DNA of 64,000 nucleotides from the NCBI GenBank assembly GCA_025698895.1, contig JAILWO010000002.1:124001-188000 (forward strand), given 5' to 3'. This document shows positions 25,507-34,860 of the stretch, one piece after another. Each line of letters opens with the position of its first letter. The stretch's first letter is position 1. The notes under the pieces were generated by a model. That model was not told the DNA's origin, did no database searches, and was given only the letters and a program-made list of their open reading frames with translations. Origin of the DNA: Rhizobiaceae bacterium (GTDB lineage Bacteria > Pseudomonadota > Alphaproteobacteria > Rhizobiales > Rhizobiaceae). The translations under genes and the position numbers were made by a program.

Positions 25507-26022
25507 ATGGCGCGGCAGGAATTCAGGGGTGAGGACGAGCGGCTGATTGATCCCGTCGCCGACAAGACGGATTTCGCGGACACGGAATCGCGCGTCGCCA
25601 TTTTCGGCCATCCGGTCCATGCGATGAGCGTGTCGTTTCCGGTGGCCCTGACCTTCTGCACCTTTGCCGCCGATCTCCTTTACTGGTGGACCGGCGATGC
25701 CTTCTGGGCCCGAGCCGCGATGTGGGCGGTGGGAGCCGGTTTCCTGCTCGGCATGTTCGCGGGCGTGTCGGGAACCGCTGAACTGCTGCTGGTCCCCGGC
25801 ATCCGGGCGCGGGCGGCGGCATGGACCCATTTCATCATCGCCGTGACCCTTCTTTCCCTTCTTGGCGCCAATTGGGGCTACAGGCTTCACGGCTATGAAA
25901 GCGCGGTGCTTCCTTACGGCATCATGCTTTCGGCTCTCGGCGTCGGGGTTGTGATCTTTACGGGCTGGCATGGCGGCAAGCTCGTCTTCGACTACCGGTT
26001 GGGGATTTCGAAAGGCAACTGA
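25507..26022 (+). CDS. DUF2231 membrane protein
   Basis: A 171-residue protein with four membrane segments and the DUF2231 signature HPVHAMSVSFPVALTFCTFA near residue 36. GAGGAG precedes the ATG. It is divergent from the oxidase operon and converges on the CopD-like gene, which it overlaps by 31 bases. DUF2231 proteins often sit beside oxidase and haem-related genes and may handle electron transfer or haem in the membrane. Their reaction is unknown. Confidence 0.85.
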   Translation: MARQEFRGEDERLIDPVADKTDFADTESRVAIFGHPVHAMSVSFPVALTFCTFAADLLYWWTGDAFWARAAMWAVGAGFLLGMFAGVSGTAELLLVPGIRARAAAWTHFIIAVTLLSLLGANWGYRLHGYESAVLPYGIMLSALGVGVVIFTGWHGGKLVFDYRLGISKGN

Positions 26023-26504
26023 CCGCCTCGCGGGTTCCTCACCCAGTCCGGAAAGGAGATCCAGTCGAGGTCGGGCTTGCCCAGCACCAGGAGCAGGATC
26101 GCGGTGGCGCACGCCACCACGCCCGTCAGGGGCAGGAAGGGATTGGGCGGGCTGTGGCGGCCCGGTTCCTCCGCGATCCGCACGATGCTTTGGCCCGTCC
26201 ACACGTGCAGCGCCAGAAGCAAGGCCACGAAGGCGAGTTTGGCGAACAGCCACGGCACGAATGCCTCCCGCAGGAAGATCAGCCAGGTGCCCGTGATGAC
26301 GGCGATCACAGCCGCCGGCGTCACGACCGTGGTGTAGGTGAGGTGGGTGCTGTGGCGGATGATGCGATAGTCACTCCTGGCGACCGCCGGTCCGTGCATC
26401 GAGAGCATCATCGGCAGCACGATCAGCCCGCCGCACCAGATGCAGAGCGCGATCAGGTGTATCGCCTTCCACAAGGGGATGGTGGAGATCAGCCAGTCTA
26501 GCAC
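25992..26504 (-). CDS. CopD/HemJ-like membrane protein
   Basis: A 170-residue protein with four membrane helices: LWKAIHLIALCIWCGGLIVL with a conserved His, a second His-rich stretch RIIRHSTHLTYTTVVTP, and AKLAFVALLLALHVWTGQ. This resembles CopD and HemJ proteins, in which helix histidines bind haem or copper. The GTG start at 26504 is the only sensible one, though its ribosome-binding site is poor. It probably belongs functionally with the oxidase locus. Confidence 0.75.
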   Translation of the reverse strand: MLDWLISTIPLWKAIHLIALCIWCGGLIVLPMMLSMHGPAVARSDYRIIRHSTHLTYTTVVTPAAVIAVITGTWLIFLREAFVPWLFAKLAFVALLLALHVWTGQSIVRIAEEPGRHSPPNPFLPLTGVVACATAILLLVLGKPDLDWISFPDWVRNPRGGQLPFEIPNR

Positions 26505-26735
26505 CGCGACGAGACCACCGGCATCGCATCCTTTCGCTCATATGGCACTGCCTCCAGTGCGAAATCCGCACCGGCACCGACTTGGCGGCACCGATGTGCC
26601 GGATGCGGCGTCGCCTCGATGTGCTCCATCGGGGAAACCCGACGGGAGGAAACTTGTTCCCTGCGCGGCCAGGCCGCTTTCCCGAAACGTGATCAAGGCC
26701 CGCGATGGCGCGCCATTGCATCCCCGGCGCGTTGT

Positions 26736-26819
26736 CCGATCCGCCGTCCCCATCACGGCCATTCGGCGAAGCTGGTCGTTTCTGCCCGCCGGCCTTCCGC
26801 GCGCGCCTGCGCGGCCAGC
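26736..26819. repeat. Direct repeat copy B, 3' end of the AraC gene
   Basis: This is the second copy of the ~85-base repeat at 21351-21439. It encodes the last residues of the AraC regulator (RLAAQARAEGRRAETTSFAE) and its stop codon, nearly the same peptide that ends the unrelated CtaG-like protein. Confidence 0.7.
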
Positions 26820-27694
26820 CTGCGGTAGCGGCCGGGCGGCATGCCGCGCATGCGTCGGAAGAAGTTGGAAAAATGCGCCGGATCCGAGAAACCGAGCAGA
26901 TGGCCGAGCTGCTCTATGGTCAGCGACGACCGTTCGAGCCGCGTCGATGCCTCGTGGGCCAGGCGCTCGCCGACGAGGCGTTTCGGCGACTTGCCGACGG
27001 TGCCGGTGCAGACGGCGTGCAGCCGGTCGGGCGAGATCGACAGGGCGGCGGCGTATTGCGCCACCGTCCAATGGCTGCGGAAATTCATCTCCACCAGCTG
27101 GCGGAACCGTTGCACGAGCGCCTCGCGCTCGCCGCCGGCTATCATGGGCCGGTCCGCTTCCGCGTCGATGCCGCCCGACAGCCGCAGGATGACCACCAGC
27201 ATGATCCGCGTCAGCGCCGCGATCATCAGGCCCGAGCCGCTGCGACGGTCGGCCTGTTCGCGCATGACAGCCGTCAGGCAGCGGCCGATTGCGGCCGCGT
27301 CCTCCGAAAAGCCGACTAACGAAAGCGAGAAGTCCCGCCCCGCCAAGGCCGCGAGCGAAGCGGATTCGGCCTCTTCCCCGATCGCCGAAAACAGCGTCTC
27401 GTCGTCGGTCCACCCGCGCATGCCGGACGAGCCCGCGTCCAGCCTCAGCCTTGCGGTTTCGAACCGGCCGAGCCAGGCGATGGCTGGCGCGTCGAGCGCG
27501 ATCCGCGCCGGCCCGGCCTCGATCTCGCCGGCACCATCCGTCAACAGCACGACATGCCGCACCGCCTTGAGGCCCGGCCGGTTGAGCGACCAGACCTTGG
27601 GCTGCAGCGCGCACTCTATCCGTTCGGCTCTCAGTTTCCGTTTCCTCCCCGCGCCGACAGTGCCGCCACTTCCCGGTAAATTGCAATAGATCAC
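26753..27694 (-). CDS. AraC family transcriptional regulator
   Basis: A regulator of about 313 residues. The C-terminal third has two helix-turn-helix motifs: TVAQYAAALSISPDRLHAVC and SLTIEQLGHLLGFSDPAHFSNFFRR, the second being the family signature. The N-terminal domain (RHVVLLTDGAGEIEAGPARI) is a cupin-like effector domain as in PobR-type regulators of aromatic catabolism. The GTG at 27694 is uncertain. It is divergent from the aldehyde dehydrogenase at 27811 and is the likely activator of that locus. Its tail lies in a repeat shared with the CtaG-like gene. Confidence 0.85.
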   Translation of the reverse strand: MIYCNLPGSGGTVGAGRKRKLRAERIECALQPKVWSLNRPGLKAVRHVVLLTDGAGEIEAGPARIALDAPAIAWLGRFETARLRLDAGSSGMRGWTDDETLFSAIGEEAESASLAALAGRDFSLSLVGFSEDAAAIGRCLTAVMREQADRRSGSGLMIAALTRIMLVVILRLSGGIDAEADRPMIAGGEREALVQRFRQLVEMNFRSHWTVAQYAAALSISPDRLHAVCTGTVGKSPKRLVGERLAHEASTRLERSSLTIEQLGHLLGFSDPAHFSNFFRRMRGMPPGRYRRLAAQARAEGRRAETTSFAEWP

Positions 27695-27810
27695 CAGAAA
27701 TCTGCAATGACGCCTGTCCGGCCGCGTGATTTGGTGATGGCAGGGAAAAGCGGCCGCGCCTCGGGCGAAGGCCGGGGTGGCCGTGAACGGCGGTCCAGGG
27801 AGGAGCAGGC

Positions 27811-29193
27811 TTGAATCTCGTGGCGCGGGAAAGAGAGACGTTCGCGGACGCCCGTCCGGCGCTCTCGACGGTCGCCGACGCGCGCCACGCGGCCAATGTC
27901 GCGGCCTCCGCCTTTCCCGCCTGGTCGTCGGCGCCCCCGTCGCGGCGGCGGTCGGTGCTGGAGCGCGCGGCCGTCCTGCTTGCCGAGCGGGGCGCATGCT
28001 TTGCGCGGCTGATCGCCGAGGAGACCGGCGGAACCCAGGCCTGGAGCGACCTCAATGTCAGGCTTGGCGCCGACATTCTGCGCCACCTGGCGACGCTGCC
28101 GGCCGTTTCGACGGGCGAGGTTCTGCCCGCCGAAAGGCCAGGCATGCTGGCGCTGGGGGTCAGGCAGCCCTGTGGGGTGGTGCTTTCGCTCGCGCCGTGG
28201 AACGCGCCGATCGTGCTGGCCGTGCGCGCCATCGCGACCCCTCTCGCCTGCGGCAACACGGTCGTGTTCAAGGCGTCCGAACTGTGCCCGCGCACCCATC
28301 AGCTGGTGGCGGAGCTGTTTTTCGAGGCGGGCCTGCCGGCCGGCGCGCTGACGGTCGTCCACAATGACGAGCCCGACGCGGAGGAGATCGTCGAGGCGCT
28401 GGTCGCCCATCCCGCCGTGCGCCGGGTCAACTTCACCGGCTCCACCCGGGTCGGGCGGGTCGTGGCCCAGCTTTGCGCGCGCCACCTCAAGCGCTCGCTC
28501 CTGGAACTGGGCGGCAAGGCGCCGCTGATCGTGCTCGACGACGCCGATCTCGACGAGGCCGCGCGCGCGGCGGCCTACGGGTCCTTCTTCCACCGGGGCC
28601 AGATCTGCATGTCTACCGAGCGGCTGGTCGTTCACGATTCGGTCGCGGACGACTTCGTCGAGCGGCTGCGTCTCGTCACCGAGCGGATGAGCGCGGCGAC
28701 CCGGGACGAGCCCGCCCGCATGATCAGCGAGGCCGCTGCCATCCGCGCCAAGGGACTGATCGACGATGCCGTTTCACGCGGCGCCCGGCTGGTCTGTGGC
28801 GGCCGGCGGCAGGAGGCGGTGCTGGACGCCGCCATCCTCGATGACGTCACCTCCGACATGCGCGTCTATCACGAGGAGACGTTCGGGCCGATCGCGGCCG
28901 TCATCCGCTATGGCGATGTCGACGAGGCGGTCTCGATCGCCAACGACACCGAATACGGTCTGGCCGGCGCGGTGTTCGGGCGCGACGCCGCCCGCGCGCT
29001 TGATGTCGCGCGTCGGCTCGAAACCGGCATCTGCCACGTCAATGGGGCCACCATCCACGACGAGCCGGCCATGCCCTTCGGTGGCGTCAAGGCGTCGGGA
29101 TGGGGCCGCTTCGGCGGGCGCGCCGGACTGGAGGAATTCACCGAGCTGCGCTGGATCAGCGTCCAGTCCGGTCCAGGCGACTATCCGCTGTGA
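27811..29193 (+). CDS. Aldehyde dehydrogenase (vanillin/salicylaldehyde type)
   Basis: A 460-residue NAD(P)-dependent aldehyde dehydrogenase: LAPWNAPIVL (cofactor-binding Asn), FTGSTRVGR, catalytic base Glu232 in LELGGKAP and nucleophile Cys266 in GQICMST. The sequence style is closest to salicylaldehyde or vanillin dehydrogenases. A TTG start follows GGAGGAG. It is divergent from the AraC regulator and heads a cluster with two more aldehyde dehydrogenases and an ABC importer, so aromatic aldehyde or amine catabolism is likely. Confidence 0.9.
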   Translation: MNLVARERETFADARPALSTVADARHAANVAASAFPAWSSAPPSRRRSVLERAAVLLAERGACFARLIAEETGGTQAWSDLNVRLGADILRHLATLPAVSTGEVLPAERPGMLALGVRQPCGVVLSLAPWNAPIVLAVRAIATPLACGNTVVFKASELCPRTHQLVAELFFEAGLPAGALTVVHNDEPDAEEIVEALVAHPAVRRVNFTGSTRVGRVVAQLCARHLKRSLLELGGKAPLIVLDDADLDEAARAAAYGSFFHRGQICMSTERLVVHDSVADDFVERLRLVTERMSAATRDEPARMISEAAAIRAKGLIDDAVSRGARLVCGGRRQEAVLDAAILDDVTSDMRVYHEETFGPIAAVIRYGDVDEAVSIANDTEYGLAGAVFGRDAARALDVARRLETGICHVNGATIHDEPAMPFGGVKASGWGRFGGRAGLEEFTELRWISVQSGPGDYPL

Positions 29194-29328
29194 GGGTGCC
29201 GCCGATGCCATATGGAATCCACGACCCGAACCATTCGTTCCGCACGGTGCCGCGATGACAGCCGCTCGGACCGGGTCTAGCTTTTCCTGCGAGGCCGCGC
29301 TGTCCCGCGCCGCCGAGGGAGGATTGCC

Positions 29329-30792
29329 ATGAACATGATGCATCGTCCGCAGCCCGCGCCGAAGGCGCCGGAGCGTTTCTTCATCGGCGGGCGCTGGCTC
29401 GACCCGATTTCACGCCAGACGCTGAAGGTGGTCTCTCCGGTGACGGAGGAACTCCTGATCACCTATCCCGAGGCCGGTCCGGCCGACATCGACCGGGCGG
29501 TCGCCGCCGCGCGCGACGCCTTCGACAGGGGGCCGTGGCCGCGCCTGCCGCCAGCCGAACGCGCCGCCGGCCTGCGCCGCGTCGCCGACCTCCTCGAACG
29601 TCGCCTTGACGAGATCGCCAATGCGTGGACGGTCCAGGTCGGCGCGCCGATCTCGCTGACCCGGAAGCTGGTCGGCCAGAACCCGACGCTGTTCCGCTAC
29701 TATGCCGACCTGATCGAGACCTGGCCCTTCGTCGACGAGCGCAAGCGCGACGATGGCGGCCGCGTGCGGGTGGTGAAGGAGCCGGTCGGGGTGTGCGCGG
29801 CGATCACGCCTTGGAACGCGCCGCTGGTGCTCTTGTCCTACAAGGTGGCCGCCGGGCTCGCCGCCGGCTGCACCATCGTGGCCAAACCCTCGCCGGAAAC
29901 GCCGCTGGAAGCCTACATCCTGGCCGAATGCATCGAGGAGGCGGGCCTTCCGGCCGGTGTCTTCAACATTGTGCCCGCGGGCCGCGAAGGAGGCGATTAT
30001 CTCGTTCGCCACAAAGGCATCGACAAGGTCGCCTTCACCGGCTCGACCGCGGCCGGCAAGCACATCGCCGCCGTCTGCGCCGACCGTCTGGCGCGCGTCT
30101 CGCTCGAACTCGGCGGCAAGTCGGCGGCGGTGCTGCTCGACGATGCCGATTTTGCGGCCGCGCTGCCGAGCCTCATGGTTTACACCATGCCGATCACCGG
30201 CCAGGTCTGCTTCTCGCTGACCCGCATCCTCGTGCCGGAGCGCCGCGAGAAGGAGTTTCTCGACCTCTATCTCGGCGCGGTGTCCGGCATCAAGGTCGGC
30301 GACCCGCTTGATCCGGCGACCCAGATGGGGCCGCTGACGATGGCCAGGCAGCGCGACCGCGTCGAGGGCTATATCCGCGCCGGTCGCGCCGAGGGCGCCC
30401 GCATCGCCTGCGGCGGCGGTCGTCCCCGTGGGCTCGATCGAGGCTACTTCGTCGAGCCGACCGTCTTCACCGACGTCACGCCGCACATGAAGATCGTCCA
30501 GGAGGAGATATTCGGCCCGGTGGTCTCGGTGCTCACCTATCGCGACGAGGACGAGGCGGCCGAGAAGGCGAACAACTCCACCTACGGCCTCTCGGGTGCG
30601 GTCTACACGGCCGATCCCGAACGCGGTTACCGTATGGCGCGGCGCATGCGCACGGGTTCGGTCACCATCAACGGCATGATCGTCGACCCGAAACATCCCT
30701 TCGGCGGCTTCAAGCAGTCCGGCATTGGCCGCGAGGGCGGGCCCGAAGGGCTGGAAAACTATGTGGAGACCAAGACCATTCACTATGCCTGA
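29329..30792 (+). CDS. Aldehyde dehydrogenase family protein
   Basis: A 487-residue aldehyde dehydrogenase with ITPWNAPLVL, FTGSTAAGK, Glu260 (LELGGKS) and catalytic Cys294 (GQVCFSLTR). It starts with a short Pro-rich leader and FFIGGRW, the usual entry into the fold. GAGGGAGG lies before the ATG. It follows the first dehydrogenase by 135 bases and precedes the transporter, so it is probably in the same transcription unit. Substrate unknown. Confidence 0.92.
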   Translation: MNMMHRPQPAPKAPERFFIGGRWLDPISRQTLKVVSPVTEELLITYPEAGPADIDRAVAAARDAFDRGPWPRLPPAERAAGLRRVADLLERRLDEIANAWTVQVGAPISLTRKLVGQNPTLFRYYADLIETWPFVDERKRDDGGRVRVVKEPVGVCAAITPWNAPLVLLSYKVAAGLAAGCTIVAKPSPETPLEAYILAECIEEAGLPAGVFNIVPAGREGGDYLVRHKGIDKVAFTGSTAAGKHIAAVCADRLARVSLELGGKSAAVLLDDADFAAALPSLMVYTMPITGQVCFSLTRILVPERREKEFLDLYLGAVSGIKVGDPLDPATQMGPLTMARQRDRVEGYIRAGRAEGARIACGGGRPRGLDRGYFVEPTVFTDVTPHMKIVQEEIFGPVVSVLTYRDEDEAAEKANNSTYGLSGAVYTADPERGYRMARRMRTGSVTINGMIVDPKHPFGGFKQSGIGREGGPEGLENYVETKTIHYA

Positions 30793-30851
30793 CGGGGGGG
30801 CCGGCGGGCCGCGACCATCTCTGATCAAACGTAAGAACGGGAGGAAAGACC

Positions 30852-32054
30852 ATGTTGAGACGCACATTCATCGGGCTGGCCGCATCGGCCGCCGCGATCG
30901 GCCTGGCCGGCACGCCGGCGCTCGCCCAGGAGGACGTGATCAAGATCGGCGCCAGCGCGCCGAAATCGGGACCACTCGCCGGCGGCGCGGCAATGACCCA
31001 CTGGCCGAACATCCAGCTCTGGATGAAGGAGGTCAACGAGGCCGGCGGCCTCAAGGTTGGCGACAAGCAGATGAAGCTCGAACTCGTCGAATATGACGAC
31101 AAGACCAATGGCGAGGAGGCGATCAAGAACATCCAGCGCCTGGCCACGGTGGACGAGGTGGACTTCATCGTCGCGCCCTATTCGACCGGCCTCAACATCG
31201 CCGCCGCGCCGGCGATCGCCCGCCACGGCTATCCGCATATAGCGACGACCGCCGCGACCGACGGCGTCAACCAGTTCGCCGAACGCTGGCCGAATTCCTT
31301 CTGGATGCTGGGCACCTCCACGCAGCTCGCCAACGGCATCGTCGCCACGCTCGCCGCCATGAAGGACAAGGGCGACATCGGCAACAAGGTGGCGCTCGTC
31401 AATGTCGCCGACGCCTTCGGTCTGGAACTCGTCGCGGCCGCCAAGCCGGCGCTCGACGAGGCGGGCTTCGAGATCGTCTACGAGACGTCATATCCGCTCG
31501 GCACGCAGGATCTGGCGCCGGTCATCAGTCAGGCCAAGGCCGCCGCGCCGGATGCCTTCGTCGCCTTCTCCTATCCGGGCGACACCTTCGCGCTGACCGA
31601 GCAGGCGCAGGTGCAGGGTTTCGACGTGCCGGTCTTCTATACCGGCGTCGGAACCGCGTTCCCGCCTTTCGCGGCCCGCTTCAAGGAAGCCGCAAACGGC
31701 GTGATGGGCATCGGCGGCATCAACAGCTCCGACGAAAACGTCAAGGGCTATCTCGAGATGCACAAGGCCGAACTTGGCTCCGACCCGGATTTCTGGGCCA
31801 GCGCCACGACCTATGCCGGACTGCAGATCCTGGGCCAGGCGATCGAGAAGGCCGGCACGCTCGACAAGGCGGCCGTCGTGGAGGCGATCAGGACCAACAC
31901 GTTCGACACGGTGATCGGCGAGGTCTCCATGCCCAACAACGTCAACGAGAAAGTCTGGACCGTGGGCCAGTGGAACGATGGCGTGTTCGAGGCGGTCGCC
32001 GCCGAGGGCCTGCCGGTCGCGGCCGAGCCGGTCAAGAAGTCAGGCTGGAACTGA
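30852..32054 (+). CDS. ABC transporter substrate-binding protein, branched-chain amino acid type
   Basis: A 400-residue periplasmic binding protein with a signal peptide (LRRTFIGLAASAAAIGLAGT...ALA) and a mature start QEDVIKIGASAPKSGPLAGG, typical of the LivJ/Peripla_BP_6 family. GGGAGGAA precedes the ATG. It is followed by permease and ATPase genes, so the importer is complete. Given the surrounding aldehyde dehydrogenases the ligand may be an aromatic compound rather than an amino acid; this is inference. Confidence 0.92.
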   Translation: MLRRTFIGLAASAAAIGLAGTPALAQEDVIKIGASAPKSGPLAGGAAMTHWPNIQLWMKEVNEAGGLKVGDKQMKLELVEYDDKTNGEEAIKNIQRLATVDEVDFIVAPYSTGLNIAAAPAIARHGYPHIATTAATDGVNQFAERWPNSFWMLGTSTQLANGIVATLAAMKDKGDIGNKVALVNVADAFGLELVAAAKPALDEAGFEIVYETSYPLGTQDLAPVISQAKAAAPDAFVAFSYPGDTFALTEQAQVQGFDVPVFYTGVGTAFPPFAARFKEAANGVMGIGGINSSDENVKGYLEMHKAELGSDPDFWASATTYAGLQILGQAIEKAGTLDKAAVVEAIRTNTFDTVIGEVSMPNNVNEKVWTVGQWNDGVFEAVAAEGLPVAAEPVKKSGWN

Positions 32055-32115
32055 TCGGGCAGGAGGTGCGGTGATCGACCGGCATGATCGACCCCCATTC
32101 CAGTTTGCCGCGCAA

Positions 32116-32150
32116 GCCACCTCTCCCTCGATCGCCGGCGGAGAGGTGGC
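32116..32150. repeat. REP-like hairpin between binding-protein and permease genes
   Basis: Arms GCCACCTCTCC (32116-32126) and GGAGAGGTGGC (32140-32150) pair perfectly around a 13-base loop. It lies in the 208-base gap after the binding-protein gene. Such hairpins often protect the upstream mRNA and give more binding protein than permease. Confidence 0.6.
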
Positions 32151-32262
32151 TCGCGAAGCCGGACGGAGCGGGGGTCGATGGCCCAGGGATTCATACTCCC
32201 GGTGATTAACCGTCGGATTGATCCGCCGGGCAGGGCAGGGCGGGACACGGTAGAATAGGCCC

Positions 32263-33129
32263 ATGAACATACTCGTCACCGGCATATTGCTGAGCGGCAC
32301 CTACGCGCTGATCGCGCTGGGGCTGACGCTGCAGTATGGCGTCGCCCGCATCATGAATCTCGGCAATGGCGAGACGCTGGTCGCCGCCTGCTTCGTCGCC
32401 TTCTGGCTCTATACGGGGCTGGCGATCAATCCGCTGGTCGGGCTGCTGCTGATCGCGCCGGCCGCCTTCCTCATCAATTGGGCGATCTATGCGGTCGCGT
32501 TGCGGCCTCTGGTGAAGCGGGCGAAAAACCGTGGCCAGCTCGAGGCGGATTCCATCCTGGCGACCTTCGGTCTCCTGTTCCTGCTTCAGGGCCTCATGAT
32601 CATCGGCTTCGGCGGCGACTATCATTCCTACACCTTCCTGGCGCAGCGCTTCGACATTCTCGGCAATTCCTACGGCCTCAACCGCGTCGTGGCCTTCGCC
32701 GCCGCCGCCGCCATCGCGGCCGGTCTGTGGTTTTTCCTCTACCGGACCCGGCAGGGCACCGCGATGCGCGCCGTCGCGGTTGATCCCGGCTCGGCCAACC
32801 TGGTCGCCATCGACGTCGCGCGTACCGCAGCGGTCGCCTTCGCGCTCGGCGGCGCGTTGACGGCCTGCGGCGGCGCGCTGATCTCGACCTTCTACACGTT
32901 CAACGCCTCGATGGGCGTGGTCTTCACCATGAAAGCCCTGATCATCGTCATCATGGGTGGCGTCGGCGATGTCCGGGGTGCCGTGCTGGCGGCGGTCATT
33001 CTCGGCCTGTCGGAGACGCTAGTGGCCAGCCTCGTCGACCCCGGCCTGACGCTCGCCGCGACCTACATGCTGTTCATCCTCGTGCTGCTTTTCCGCCCCC
33101 AGGGCATTTTCGGCAGGGCGCCGACATGA
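32263..33129 (+). CDS. Branched-chain amino acid type ABC permease, LivH-like
   Basis: A 288-residue permease with about eight membrane helices, typical of LivH: YALIALGLTLQYGVARIMNL at the start, GTAMRAVAVDPGSANLVAID (the cytoplasmic loop for the ATPase) and ALIIVIMGGVGDVRGAVLAA. It pairs with the LivM-like permease, whose ATG overlaps its stop by 4 bases. It brings the substrate captured by the binding protein across the inner membrane. Confidence 0.92.
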   Translation: MNILVTGILLSGTYALIALGLTLQYGVARIMNLGNGETLVAACFVAFWLYTGLAINPLVGLLLIAPAAFLINWAIYAVALRPLVKRAKNRGQLEADSILATFGLLFLLQGLMIIGFGGDYHSYTFLAQRFDILGNSYGLNRVVAFAAAAAIAAGLWFFLYRTRQGTAMRAVAVDPGSANLVAIDVARTAAVAFALGGALTACGGALISTFYTFNASMGVVFTMKALIIVIMGGVGDVRGAVLAAVILGLSETLVASLVDPGLTLAATYMLFILVLLFRPQGIFGRAPT

Positions 33130-34085
33130 CCGGCTTCAACCTCGAGGAAACCCGCAACCTGGCGCTCGGGACGCTGGCGGTGGGGGTGGCCGCGCTGCTG
33201 CCGGTGTTCGACCAGGGCTTCTATCTGGCGATCTGCGTCAACATCATGCTCTACGCGGCGCTGTGCACGGCATGGTCCCTCTTCTCCGGACCCACGCATC
33301 TGGTTTCGCTGGCGACGGCGGCCTTCTACGGGCTGGGCACCTACTCGGTCGGTCTGGGCATCGACACCTTGCCCTATCCGGTGCTCGTCGCGATCGCGGC
33401 CGCTTCGGGCGCGGTGCTGGCTGGTCTCGTCGGCGCGATGACGCTGCGGATTTCGGGCGTCTATTTCGTCATCTTCACATTCGGTCTGGCGGAGTTCGTC
33501 CGGCAGGTCGTCACCTGGCTGCAGACCAAATTCGCCACCGCGATCGGCCTTTACGTTTTCACCGACATCACCGAGAGCCAGATCTACTGGATGCTGCTCG
33601 CGCTCACGGCCGCGGTCTTTCTCACCGGCTTCCTGATCGCGCGGTCCACGCTCGGCTTCGCGCTCCAGATCATCGGCAATGACGAGACGGTCGCCCGCCA
33701 TGTCGGCATCGACACGGCCCGCGCCAAGATCGTCCTGTTCATGATTTCGGGCGCGTTCATCGCCATCGCCGGCGCGATCATGGCGCCCCGCTACTCCTAT
33801 ATCGAGCCGCCTTCGGCCTTCAATCCGATGATCTCGTTCCTGGTGGTCATCATGGCGCTGCTTGGCGGCACCAGGCGGCTGTGGGGACCTCTGGTCGGCG
33901 TCATCCCCTTCACCATCATGATGGACTTCGTCTCGTCGCGCTTTCCCAACCACACGATGATCGTGGTGGGGCTCGCCTTCCTGGTGATCGTCTATCTGAT
34001 CCCCAACGGCGTCACCGGCCTGATCGAAAACGCCCGGGCGAGGATGAAGGGGGCGGACACGGTCGCGCGGGAGAAGACCGCGTGA
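33126..34085 (+). CDS. Branched-chain amino acid type ABC permease, LivM-like
   Basis: A 319-residue LivM-like permease with a longer N-terminus than LivH. TLRISGVYFVIFTFGLAEFV is the family's substrate-channel helix, and LGFALQIIGNDETVARHVGI is the ATPase-contact loop. It is translated from the ATGA overlap with the previous gene. Confidence 0.92.
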   Translation: MTGFNLEETRNLALGTLAVGVAALLPVFDQGFYLAICVNIMLYAALCTAWSLFSGPTHLVSLATAAFYGLGTYSVGLGIDTLPYPVLVAIAAASGAVLAGLVGAMTLRISGVYFVIFTFGLAEFVRQVVTWLQTKFATAIGLYVFTDITESQIYWMLLALTAAVFLTGFLIARSTLGFALQIIGNDETVARHVGIDTARAKIVLFMISGAFIAIAGAIMAPRYSYIEPPSAFNPMISFLVVIMALLGGTRRLWGPLVGVIPFTIMMDFVSSRFPNHTMIVVGLAFLVIVYLIPNGVTGLIENARARMKGADTVAREKTA

Positions 34086-34125
34086 GTGTTATCCGGCACA
34101 GCGCTCCCGCGTTGGAGATCGGCGA

Positions 34126-34860
34126 ATGACCCCCGCCGCTCTCTCCGTGCGCTCCGCGCGCAAGCGCTTCGGCGGCCTCGTCGCCGTCAACGACGTCTCC
34201 TTCGACCTGCGGCCGGGCGAACTGCTCGGCCTGATCGGCCCGAATGGGTCGGGCAAGACGACCATGCTCAACCTGATATCCGGCGCGCTGAAGCCCACCG
34301 CCGGCGAAATCACGCTGGCGGGCGAACGCATCTCCGGGCTCGCGCCGCACCGCATCGCGCAAAGGGGCGTGGCGCGGACCTTCCAGCTCGTGCGCGTCCT
34401 GCCCGGGCTGGACGCGCTGGGCAACGTCATGGCCGGTGCCGTCTTCGGCCATAGCCGCGCATGGGGCGGCGAAGCGCGCGACATGGCCGCCGCGCTCCTG
34501 TCGCGTGTCGGGCTCTCCGGCCGCGAGCACATGCCCGTCACGGCGATGACCTATATCGACCAGAAGCGGGTCGAACTTGCCCGCGCCCTGGCGTCCGACC
34601 CGCGCCTGCTCCTGCTCGACGAATGGCTGGCCGGCCTCAATCCGAGCGAACTTCGGATCGGCATTTCGCTGATCGACGAATTGCGCCGCGAGGGGCGGAC
34701 CATCGTCATGGTCGAGCACGTCATGGACGCGATCCGATCGCTGTGCGACCGCTGCGTGGTCATGTCGAGCGGGCGTCTGATCGCCGAGGGCGGCGTCGAC
34801 GAGACGCTGCGCGATCCCGAGGTGATCCGCGCCTATCTGGGCGACGACGACGATGCTTGA
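34126..34860 (+). CDS. ABC transporter ATPase, LivG-like
   Basis: A 244-residue ABC ATPase: Walker A GPNGSGKTT, QLVRVLPGLDALGNV and MTYIDQKRVELARALASDP in place of the strict LSGGQ motif, then LLLLDEWLAGLNPSE as Walker B. The signature is divergent (AMTYIDQKR rather than LSYGQQR), as in some aromatic-compound importers. Its last 8 bases overlap the next ATPase gene. Confidence 0.9.
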   Translation: MTPAALSVRSARKRFGGLVAVNDVSFDLRPGELLGLIGPNGSGKTTMLNLISGALKPTAGEITLAGERISGLAPHRIAQRGVARTFQLVRVLPGLDALGNVMAGAVFGHSRAWGGEARDMAAALLSRVGLSGREHMPVTAMTYIDQKRVELARALASDPRLLLLDEWLAGLNPSELRIGISLIDELRREGRTIVMVEHVMDAIRSLCDRCVVMSSGRLIAEGGVDETLRDPEVIRAYLGDDDDA

